DNA of 16,188 nucleotides. Origin: Deltaproteobacteria bacterium RBG_13_61_14. GTDB taxonomy: Bacteria; RBG-13-61-14. Below are positions 6,132 through 12,233 of this stretch, piece after piece. The notes below the pieces were generated by a model, which was not told the DNA's origin, ran no database searches, and was given only the letters and a program-made list of their open reading frames with translations. Position 1 is the stretch's first letter. The number at the start of each line of letters is the position of its first letter. The translations under genes and the position numbers were made by a program. The DNA lies in assembly GCA_001797815.1 (NCBI GenBank), contig MGQK01000081.1:15619-31806 (forward strand), in the 5' to 3' direction.

Positions 6132-7363
6132 CATTTCCTCCTACTTGAGTTGCTTACAGTTCTTGTAAGAGCTTGCCTCCCTGCCCCCGTTGCCTTGCCC
6201 AATTCCGCCTCCAGTTCCTCAATGGTGGGCAAGCTGCCCTTGAGGTTTTCCGGCAGGGTCTCGACCAGTTTTATTTTCCAATCCGCTACCCCGATAGGCT
6301 TCTGGATATCGCGCAAGGCGTATTCCGCGGTGATGCGGTTCTTGCCCCGGCAGAGGATAAGGCCGATGCTGGGCTTATCGTCCGGAAGGCGCATCCGGTC
6401 ATCCACCGCGGAGAGGTAGAAGTTCATCTTCCCGGCGTATTCCGGCTTGAAATCCCCTTCTTTCAGTTCGATCACCACGTAACAGCGCAGGCGGACGTGA
6501 TAGAACAAGAGGTCCAGGTAATAGTCCTCATCCTCGACCGGAAGCCGAACCTGGCTTCCGAGGTAGGCGAAGCCGACGCCCAACTCCACCAGGAATTCCT
6601 TGAGATGATGAATCAGGGCCGTTTGCAAATCCCTTTCCTTGACCCGGCTAGACAAAGTGAGGAAGTCAAAATGGTAAGGGTCTTTGGTGATCTGTTGGGC
6701 GAGGTCGGATTGAGTTGCGGGTAGAGTTTGCCGAAAATTGGTGATCGCTTTTCCTTTGCGCCGGAACAGGCCGGACTCGATCTGAAGGGCCAGGATGTCC
6801 CGGCTCCATCCGTATTCCAGCGCGGCCTGGGCATACCATTGCCTTTCCTTGGGGTCCTTGCATTTTTCCAGGAGGATCACGTTGTGCGCCCAAGGCAATT
6901 TGGCCACCGCCGGTGGCCATTTGATCAGCTCCATTTTGGCCACGGCCCGTGGCCAAATTTTCAAGGCCTTGGCGTCCAGCGGATAGGCGCGATAAAAGGC
7001 CCGCATCCGGCGAAGGTTGCGGGGCGAGAAGCCTTCTAAATCAGGGAAAGCCTGGAGAAGATCGCGGGACAGACGGTTAATAATTCCCGTACCCCAGGCT
7101 TCCTCTTCAAAGCGCCGGTGCAGTTCCAACCCGATGCCGTAATAGAGCAGCAAGAGTTCCTGATTGACCGCCCAGGCCGCCCGGACCTGAGCTTGGCGAA
7201 TCCGGTCCTTGAGGTCTTCAAGCAGTTTTGTATAACCCGGAGGAAGTTTGATTCGGGAAGGTTGGGCCATCGCTCTGCCCGGCCGGGGCGAGTTGCTCCG
7301 GCGGAGCAAAGCGCTTTTTGGTCCCGCCGGCCGTTCCGGTTTGGCGCTTTTCTTATCAGCCAT
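6131..7363 (-). CDS. DUF1016 / YhcG-type PDDEXK nuclease-domain protein
   Basis: From ATG 7363 the product is 410 residues. The N-terminal DUF1016_N region (about 44-200) contains VNQELLLLYYGIGLELHRR, the GFSPRNLRRMRAFYRAYP segment, PWAHNVILLEKCKD and QWYAQAALEYGWSRDIL. The C-terminal half carries a PDDEXK nuclease fold with YYLDLLFYH (Asp284) and VVIELK (Glu299, Lys301), so the active site looks intact. Family members include YhcG/RpnC-like proteins, often found near restriction and mobile genes; their precise role is not settled. The frame is open farther upstream, but that part is the out-of-frame shadow of the UbiA gene. The first 35 residues are basic and low in complexity, so ATG 7270 (MAQPSRIKL) may be the true start. 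A 12-residue tandem repeat interrupts the domain at 137-155. It sits 32 bases after ubiA and is ATGA-coupled to the HNH gene. Confidence 0.85.
   Translation of the reverse strand: MADKKSAKPERPAGPKSALLRRSNSPRPGRAMAQPSRIKLPPGYTKLLEDLKDRIRQAQVRAAWAVNQELLLLYYGIGLELHRRFEEEAWGTGIINRLSRDLLQAFPDLEGFSPRNLRRMRAFYRAYPLDAKALKIWPRAVAKMELIKWPPAVAKLPWAHNVILLEKCKDPKERQWYAQAALEYGWSRDILALQIESGLFRRKGKAITNFRQTLPATQSDLAQQITKDPYHFDFLTLSSRVKERDLQTALIHHLKEFLVELGVGFAYLGSQVRLPVEDEDYYLDLLFYHVRLRCYVVIELKEGDFKPEYAGKMNFYLSAVDDRMRLPDDKPSIGLILCRGKNRITAEYALRDIQKPIGVADWKIKLVETLPENLKGSLPTIEELEAELGKATGAGRQALTRTVSNSSRRK
6137..6142 (-). promoter_or_regulatory. Ribosome-binding site of the HNH gene, inside the DUF1016 gene
   Basis: A perfect AGGAGG encodes the penultimate Arg-Arg of the DUF1016 protein. 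It lies two bases from one ATG (6134) and five bases from the next (6131), favouring the second. The stop codon TGA of the upstream gene overlaps both ATGs, a classical arrangement for coupled translation. Confidence 0.7.
6901..6957. repeat. Tandem 36-bp-spaced palindromic repeat inside the DUF1016 gene
   Basis: Two related hairpin-forming sequences lie 36 bases apart. The first, 6901-6919, has TGGCCACC and GGTGGCCA around GCC. The second, 6935-6957, has TTTGGCCACG and CGTGGCCAAA around GCC. Both stems are perfect (8 and 10 bp). They encode WPRAVAK (137-143) and WPPAVAK (149-155), so the insertion is in frame and adds one 12-residue unit. Related DUF1016 proteins usually have a single AVxxxPW-like segment here. 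Confidence 0.7.
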
Positions 7364-7395
7364 TGGCAAACCCTGCTTCCCGGAACCGGCCGTCC

Positions 7396-8274
7396 TCACG
7401 GTTGATAATACAGAATCAAGACCACCGCGGCCATCCACAGCGCGATGTTGAGCAGCATCGGCCGGTCGGAGATGAAGATTTTGGTCGGAGAGCCGCCCTC
7501 GTTTTTCTGGTGGACCAGGTAGAGGTAGCGGAAGATGCCGTAGCAGACAAAGGGAATGGTCCAGGGCAGCCGGGAGGTGTGGAACTTGGTCACCACCGTC
7601 GGCCACATGGTCCAGAGCGCATAGGCCATGACCGTGGAAGCGGTAACCACCGCGATCATCTGGTCCAGGAAGTAAGTGCTGTATTCGGCCAGGGCCGGCC
7701 GGTGGTTCAGGGCATTGGAAGCCAGGCTCAGCTCGTGCCGGCGCTTGCTGAAGGCCAGGAACAGCGAGCCCAGCACCGTGCAGAGCACGATCCAGGCCGA
7801 GATTTCCACCTGGATCACTTCCGCCCCGGCCACCACCCGGAAAACAAACCCGCCGGCAATGGCAAAGGCGTCGAGCAGGATCACGTGCTTGAGATAATAG
7901 GAATAGGCCAGGTTGAGCAGAAGGTAGCCGAGCAAAATCCAGAGCAGGATCGGCTGGAGCAGGAAGCCCCCGGCCAAAGCCAGCACGATGCAGAGGATAG
8001 CCGCGGCCAGGGCCGGTCCCACGGCCAGCCGGCCCGAGGCGATGGGCCGATCTTTCTTCTCCGGGTGAAAACGATCGGCTTCGCGGTCGGCGATATCGTT
8101 AATCAGGTAAACCGCGGCCGAGGCCAGGCAGAACAGGACAAAGGTGGCGGCCACTTGGAGGAACAAGGGTCGGTTGAACAGGTTCTGGGAAAAGGCCAGG
8201 GCCGCGAACACGATCAGGTTCTTGATCCAGTGCCGGGGCCGGCCCGATACTATGATCAGGCCCAAGGTTCTCAT
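7396..8274 (-). CDS. UbiA-family prenyltransferase, polyprenyl-phosphate phosphoribosyltransferase type
   Basis: The 292-residue membrane protein shows the first UbiA Asp-rich motif, NDIADREADRFHP (59-71), followed by KKDRPIASG, the form typical of decaprenyl-phosphate 5-phosphoribosyltransferases (Rv3806c/DPPR synthase). The second conserved segment, YSYYLKHVILLDAFAIAGGF (about 118-140), is also characteristic of that subfamily. About eight or nine membrane segments are seen. The known reaction transfers phosphoribose from PRPP to polyprenyl phosphate, giving a lipid-linked pentose donor. The start ATG 8274 overlaps the TGA of the upstream acyltransferase (ATGA); a GTG at 8286 is less likely because it directly abuts the AAGGA. 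No DprE1 or DprE2 epimerase genes are in the window, so whether ribose is converted to arabinose is unknown. The aromatic-prenylation branch of UbiA is the alternative. Confidence 0.8.
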   Translation of the reverse strand: MRTLGLIIVSGRPRHWIKNLIVFAALAFSQNLFNRPLFLQVAATFVLFCLASAAVYLINDIADREADRFHPEKKDRPIASGRLAVGPALAAAILCIVLALAGGFLLQPILLWILLGYLLLNLAYSYYLKHVILLDAFAIAGGFVFRVVAGAEVIQVEISAWIVLCTVLGSLFLAFSKRRHELSLASNALNHRPALAEYSTYFLDQMIAVVTASTVMAYALWTMWPTVVTKFHTSRLPWTIPFVCYGIFRYLYLVHQKNEGGSPTKIFISDRPMLLNIALWMAAVVLILYYQP

Positions 8275-8963
8275 CTTGCGCCCCACTCCTTGACCAGCTT
8301 GGCCGGGCTTCCCGCCACCAGGCTTTGGGCCGGGACGTCTTCGGTCACCACCGCTCCCGCGGCCACCACCGCGTTCCGCCCGACGGTGACCCCGTCCAGG
8401 ATCATCGCGCCGGCGCCGATCCAGGCCCCGTCTTCCACCGTGACGCCCCTGGCTTCGATCCCTTGCTCCTTGATGGGCCGGTCTTTCTCCAGGAAGCGAT
8501 GGTTGACCGGCAGGATCATGGCCCGCGGCCCCACGATCACCTGGTCGCCCAGCCGCACTTTACCCTGGCCGGTGATGACCGCGCCCAAGCCGATCACGCT
8601 TTCCCGGCCCACCGCGATGCCGGCGGCCGGCAAGTCCCGGAAGTTATAGACGTGGAGCACGGCCCCGCTCATCACCCGGGTCCCGGCGCCCAGCAAAAGC
8701 CCGCCCGGCCGGCCGTGCAGGTAAACGCCCTGGTCCAGGTAAACGCCGTCCTCGATCCGAATAAATTTCATGCCCCGGATCCGCACGCCCGCTTCCGCGG
8801 CGAACCACCCGCTCCCGCGGATCAGGAGCCGATAGAGCGCGGCCCGGAGCCCGATCCCAATCAGGGTGGGAACCCAGCCGCAGGCGAGCGTGAGCAATTC
8901 CTCGACCCAGTAAGCCAGAAAGCCGCCGGAAGAAGCGGACACATAGAGGCCCAATCGAGACAT
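8271..8963 (-). CDS. Hexapeptide-repeat (left-handed beta-helix) O-acyltransferase
   Basis: This 230-residue protein belongs to the LacA/WbbJ/maltose-acetyltransferase group. After a hydrophobic N-terminal region (about 13-48) comes a run of imperfect hexapeptide repeats such as IRIEDGVYLDQGVYL and VIGLGAVITGQGKVRLGDQVIVG. The catalytic loop is LPVNHRF, with His155, and the protein ends with the typical IGAGAMILDGVTVGRNAVVAAGAVVTEDVP and AGSPAKLVKEW. Such enzymes trimerise and transfer an acetyl group from acetyl-CoA to a sugar hydroxyl or amine. In this operon it probably acetylates a glycan residue or lipid-linked precursor. The hydrophobic N-terminus suggests membrane association, which is longer than in plain LacA-like enzymes. 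Its stop overlaps the UbiA start by four bases, and a 14-base gap separates it from the preceding GT2. No strong ribosome site precedes ATG 8963. Confidence 0.88.
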   Translation of the reverse strand: MSRLGLYVSASSGGFLAYWVEELLTLACGWVPTLIGIGLRAALYRLLIRGSGWFAAEAGVRIRGMKFIRIEDGVYLDQGVYLHGRPGGLLLGAGTRVMSGAVLHVYNFRDLPAAGIAVGRESVIGLGAVITGQGKVRLGDQVIVGPRAMILPVNHRFLEKDRPIKEQGIEARGVTVEDGAWIGAGAMILDGVTVGRNAVVAAGAVVTEDVPAQSLVAGSPAKLVKEWGAR

Positions 8964-8977
8964 GCCGCTTTATGGTA

Positions 8978-9976
8978 TCACGACTTGGCGGGCCGGCCAA
9001 GGCGCTGGCGGAGCCGGCTCGGGCCCTTAAGCAGGCCCTCGAGCAACCCGAAGCCCAAGCCCAGCGCGTAGGTCAGGTGGTGGAGGAAAAAAGCGAGGGG
9101 GACCAGGGGGATCAGCCGGGGTCGCGTGAAAGACCGTTTGCGGGAGAGGAGGAGGACCATTAGGAAATAGAGGGCCGCCCATCCCCACACCAGCGAGGGC
9201 TGGGCGAGCAGGGAAAATAAAGCAAAGAGAAGAATCCCCAGCCCGGCCCAGAGGCTGGGGTTGCCTTTATACATGTCTGGATAAACCCAGAACAGTTTCC
9301 CGTTTTGCCGGCGCAGGCGGAAGCGCTGGGCCAGGTAAGCCGGGCCGAAAGGCCGGCGGCGGTGGGTCACCGTGAGCTCCGGGAAAAAGCCGAAGCGATG
9401 GTCAAGGTCCCGCCGGGCCCGGTAGATGAACTCGCTGTCTTCGGCGCCGTAGCCCAGGGCCTGGTTGAACCCGCCCGCCTGCTCGAAGCGCTCCCGCCGG
9501 ACAAAAAAGTTGCACAGGTGGAGGTCGCCGGGCAAGGCCGGCTGCGCCTTCCCGTCCTCCCGGTAAGTCGGGTTGCCTGAGCCGATCAAAGGCGTGGCCA
9601 GGATCACATCCGAAAGCCACTCTTGCCAAGGGGCCTCGGCCGGCGCCAGGTTGGGCCCGCCTAAGCCGGTAAGCTCCGGGTGCGCCTGGAACAGGCGCTC
9701 CGCGGTCTCGAGCCAGTCGGCCGGCGCCGAGGCGTCGTCATCCAGGAAGGCAAGGATTTCACCGCCGGCCGTTTCTGCGGCGAGGTTGCGCCGGCGGGCC
9801 GGGTTTCGATCGGCGACTTCCTGGACGCGGAGGCGCGGGTCCTCCGGCAAGGTCGCGCCGGGGTTGGTGACCGCGATCACCTCGAAGGAGGAATCCGTCT
9901 GCTTAAACAGCGAAGGCAGGCAGGGGTCGGGCTGGTCCCGGTCCAGGAGCACGATCACCGAAAAGCGCGGGGCCAT
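8978..9976 (-). CDS. GT2-family glycosyltransferase with C-terminal membrane segments
   Basis: The 332-residue product has a GT-A domain: FSVIVLLDRD at the N-terminus, a nucleotide-binding region ending in ILAFLDDDAS (Asp79-81, DXD-type metal site), then GGPNLAP and GYGAEDSEFIYRA, where the ED pair is the usual catalytic-base region. It lacks the usual (V/I)VDDxS at the first beta strand end (it reads IAVTNPG). The C-terminal third has three hydrophobic segments (LGILLFALFSLLAQPSLVWG and following), so the enzyme is anchored in the membrane. It most resembles GT2 enzymes acting on lipid-linked sugars or rhamnan-type chains; the donor sugar cannot be told. Its ATG shares a base with the TAA of the upstream radical SAM gene (TAATG), so translation is likely coupled. 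Confidence 0.88.
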   Translation of the reverse strand: MAPRFSVIVLLDRDQPDPCLPSLFKQTDSSFEVIAVTNPGATLPEDPRLRVQEVADRNPARRRNLAAETAGGEILAFLDDDASAPADWLETAERLFQAHPELTGLGGPNLAPAEAPWQEWLSDVILATPLIGSGNPTYREDGKAQPALPGDLHLCNFFVRRERFEQAGGFNQALGYGAEDSEFIYRARRDLDHRFGFFPELTVTHRRRPFGPAYLAQRFRLRRQNGKLFWVYPDMYKGNPSLWAGLGILLFALFSLLAQPSLVWGWAALYFLMVLLLSRKRSFTRPRLIPLVPLAFFLHHLTYALGLGFGLLEGLLKGPSRLRQRLGRPAKS

Positions 9977-11373
9977 TACGATCTCAGCCCCAGGATGGAA
10001 AGGCCCATGCGCAGGTTGGCGCGGAGCTGGTGGAGGCTCCGGAGCCGCGCCGTCCGCCGCAGGAGATAGCCGGGCCGGAGGTAGAAGCGGCGGTAAAGCT
10101 TGCCGAGCGCGGCGCGGAGTTCTTGGGCGCTCAGGTTCTCGATCCAGAGCGGCGGCTCGAAGTCGGGCCGGGGGTCCCGGGCAAAGTCCCGCCAGGGGTC
10201 GCCCTTGATGATGCCGCGCTCCTGGCCCATGGCATAGACCGGCGTGCCCGGGAAGGGGATCAGGATCGAGAAATGGATATAGTCGGGCTCCAGCTCGCGG
10301 GCGAACTGGAGGGTCCGGCTCAAGGTGCCCTCGGTCTCGCCGGGAATGCCGATCATGAAGTAAGCCAGGGTCTCGATGCCCGCGGCTCGCGATTCTTCAA
10401 ATGCTTGGCGCGCTTGTTTGTGCGTGATCCCTTTGCGGAGCAGGCGCAAGAGGTCGGGGTCGCCGGTCTCGACCCCGAAGTGGATGCGCTTGAGCCCGGC
10501 CCGGGCGCAGAGCTGGTAGGTCTCCGCGTCCAGGTCTCCCACCCGCGCGCGCGCGTCCCAGTCAAGGGGGAGCTTCCGCTCCAGGATCAATTCCGCCATC
10601 TCCCGCACCCGGTCGCGCTGGTGGGTGAGGTTATCGTCGTAAAACACAATCTCCCGGACGCCCAGCCCCGCGCACTCCTCCATCTCGTCCACCACGTTCT
10701 TGGCCGAGCGGCTGCGGAAATGTTTGCCCAGGTGCGGCCGGTCGCAGAAGACGCAGTGAAAGGGACAGCCCCGGCTCGACATCATGGTGGTGATGGGCCG
10801 CAGCCCGGAGAGCACCGAGTAATACGACTCCACCGGCAAGAGATCCCGGGCCGGAAAAGGCAGCTCGTCCAGCTTGAAAATCAGCTCGGAGCAGGGCGCT
10901 TCCCCCAAACCGGCCAGGCCCTTGAGCTCTTCTTTGGCCATGATTCTCCGGACCAACTCGGGGAAGGTGTCTTCCGCCTCGCCCCGCAGCACCCAGTCGA
11001 ACAGGCCCAGTTGCAGGGTCTCGGCCGGGTAGAGGTGCGCGTGCGGCCCGCCGGCCACCACCGGGATCCTGCGCCGCAGCCGCATGATCTCCGCCGCGGT
11101 CTCCACCGCGCCGAGCAGGGTGAAGGTCATCACCGAAATGCCGACCAGATCGAAGCTGCCCTTGCCGGCGTAGCGGGCAATCTCCTGCGCCGACTCGCCG
11201 GAGGTCGGCGCGTCAATCGCCTGCACGACCGTGTCCGGAACCGCCCGGCGCAAGGCCGCGGCCAGGTAGAGGATGCCGAGCGGGGGAAAAGCCCCGCGGC
11301 TGAACTCGACCCGCGGCGGCAGGATGCCCCGGATGGCCGGGTGGGCCGGGGGGTTGACCAGCAGGACTCTCAT
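9976..11373 (-). CDS. B12-binding-domain radical SAM protein
   Basis: From ATG 11373 the product is 465 residues. The N-terminal 140 residues look like a cobalamin-binding Rossmann domain (MRVLLVNPPA start, DLVGISVMTF, VVAGGPHAHLYPAETL, FDWVLRGEAEDTFPEL), but without the DxHxxG base-off motif. The radical SAM domain carries Cys203-x3-Cys207-x2-Cys210 (RGCPFHCVFC) for the 4Fe-4S cluster, followed by EIVFYDDNLT, RIHFGVETGDPD and MIGIPGETEGT. Such proteins (BchE/PhpK/methyltransferase-like) often modify unactivated carbons by methylation or rearrangement. Within a polysaccharide operon it could methylate a sugar or lipid carrier, but no substrate is evident. An upstream extension to 11859 is only an out-of-frame shadow of the previous gene. 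ATGA overlap with the GT2 upstream and TAATG with the GT2 downstream make this an integral operon member. Confidence 0.9.
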   Translation of the reverse strand: MRVLLVNPPAHPAIRGILPPRVEFSRGAFPPLGILYLAAALRRAVPDTVVQAIDAPTSGESAQEIARYAGKGSFDLVGISVMTFTLLGAVETAAEIMRLRRRIPVVAGGPHAHLYPAETLQLGLFDWVLRGEAEDTFPELVRRIMAKEELKGLAGLGEAPCSELIFKLDELPFPARDLLPVESYYSVLSGLRPITTMMSSRGCPFHCVFCDRPHLGKHFRSRSAKNVVDEMEECAGLGVREIVFYDDNLTHQRDRVREMAELILERKLPLDWDARARVGDLDAETYQLCARAGLKRIHFGVETGDPDLLRLLRKGITHKQARQAFEESRAAGIETLAYFMIGIPGETEGTLSRTLQFARELEPDYIHFSILIPFPGTPVYAMGQERGIIKGDPWRDFARDPRPDFEPPLWIENLSAQELRAALGKLYRRFYLRPGYLLRRTARLRSLHQLRANLRMGLSILGLRS

Positions 11374-12233
11374 CGCTTGAGCTTGGTGATCAGATCGGCC
11401 AAAAGCCCCAGGACAAAGACCTGGACCGCACTCAACAGGATCACGACCGTGGTCACGTCCATGAACTTGCCCAGGTAAAAGATGCTGAAGAGGGCCACAA
11501 AAAGCGCGATCAGGACCAGCAGGAGGCTCAGGGGCACGAAGACTTTGAGGGGGTTGAAGTAAAGGATGGTGCGCAAGAGCAGCACCAGCAGGTTGCCGGT
11601 GTCGCGCACCGGGTGGAACTTGGATCGGCCTTGCCGGGGAAAGTAGTTGACGGGCAGGAACTCGACCGGGTAACCCTCGCTGAGCAGGACCAGGGTGAGG
11701 GTGGCGGTGAAAGAGAGCCCGTCCGGTAAAAGGTGGAAATACTTCTGCGCGGCGGCCTTGCGGAAGAGGCGCAGCCCGGAGTTGAGGTCCGGCACCTCGA
11801 TCCGGGCCAGGAACCGGAGCAGGAACCGGATCAGGCGCTTGACCAGGGACCGGAGCCAAGGCTCGATCACCACGTCGCCCGAGCGCGCGCCCACCACCAT
11901 CTCGGCATGCTCGGCCGCGGCCAGGAACTCATCCAGCCGGTCGGTGGGGTAGGTGCCGTCGCCGTCGAGGATGGCCACCCATTCGCCCTGAGCCTGGTGG
12001 ATTCCGCTCTTCAGGCAGGCGCCGTAGCCCCGCTGGCGCGAGTGCCGGACCAGGCGGACCTTGCCGGCCAGGGTCAGCGGGGCCAGGACTTCCCTGGTCC
12101 GGTCGGTGGAATCGTCATCCACCACGATGATCTCGGCCGGGGTCCGGGTCTGGGCGAGCAGGCCCTCGACCACCGGCACGATCGAGGCTTCTTCGTTGCG
12201 GGCCGGGATCACGATCGAAAGCTTCGCAGTCAT
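11370..12233 (-). CDS. Polyprenyl-phosphate-type GT2 glycosyltransferase (DPM/GtrB-like)
   Basis: The 287-residue protein starts with the GT2 signature LSIVIPARNEEASI and IIVVDDDSTDRT (Asp39-41), then AILDGDGTYP (Asp90 and Asp92, DXD). DLNSGLRLFRK and the SFTATLTLVLL region match dolichyl-phosphate-mannose-synthase and GtrB/ArnC-type enzymes. Two membrane helices at the C-terminus (about 222-280) are separated by a short turn. Such enzymes load a nucleotide sugar onto undecaprenyl phosphate at the cytoplasmic face, making a lipid-linked donor for a periplasmic GT-C enzyme. The GT39 gene immediately upstream is a fitting acceptor-side partner. Both junctions are ATGA overlaps. Alternatives within the family (glucosyl, mannosyl, aminoarabinosyl) cannot be told apart by eye. 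Confidence 0.9.
   Translation of the reverse strand: MTAKLSIVIPARNEEASIVPVVEGLLAQTRTPAEIIVVDDDSTDRTREVLAPLTLAGKVRLVRHSRQRGYGACLKSGIHQAQGEWVAILDGDGTYPTDRLDEFLAAAEHAEMVVGARSGDVVIEPWLRSLVKRLIRFLLRFLARIEVPDLNSGLRLFRKAAAQKYFHLLPDGLSFTATLTLVLLSEGYPVEFLPVNYFPRQGRSKFHPVRDTGNLLVLLLRTILYFNPLKVFVPLSLLLVLIALFVALFSIFYLGKFMDVTTVVILLSAVQVFVLGLLADLITKLKR

Noticed and set aside
7364-7606. N-terminal extension of the DUF1016 protein
   Set aside because: It overlaps the end of ubiA in another frame and is low in complexity; ATG 7363 or 7270 is more plausible.
8275-8286. GTG start for the UbiA gene at 8286
   Set aside because: The AAGGA ribosome-like sequence directly abuts this GTG, leaving no spacing, whereas ATG 8274 forms an ATGA junction with the upstream stop.
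7318-8649. Long plus-strand open frame opposite ubiA and the acyltransferase
   Set aside because: It is antisense to two well-recognised genes, rich in His, Gln and Gly, and shows no domain. It is a GC-rich mirror frame, as are 113-1198, 10030-11478 and 12476-13675.
11374-11859. N-terminal extension of the radical SAM protein
   Set aside because: The extension is Pro/Ala/Arg-rich and lies in another frame of the GT2 gene; the ATGA start at 11373 begins with the family-typical MRVLLVNPPA.
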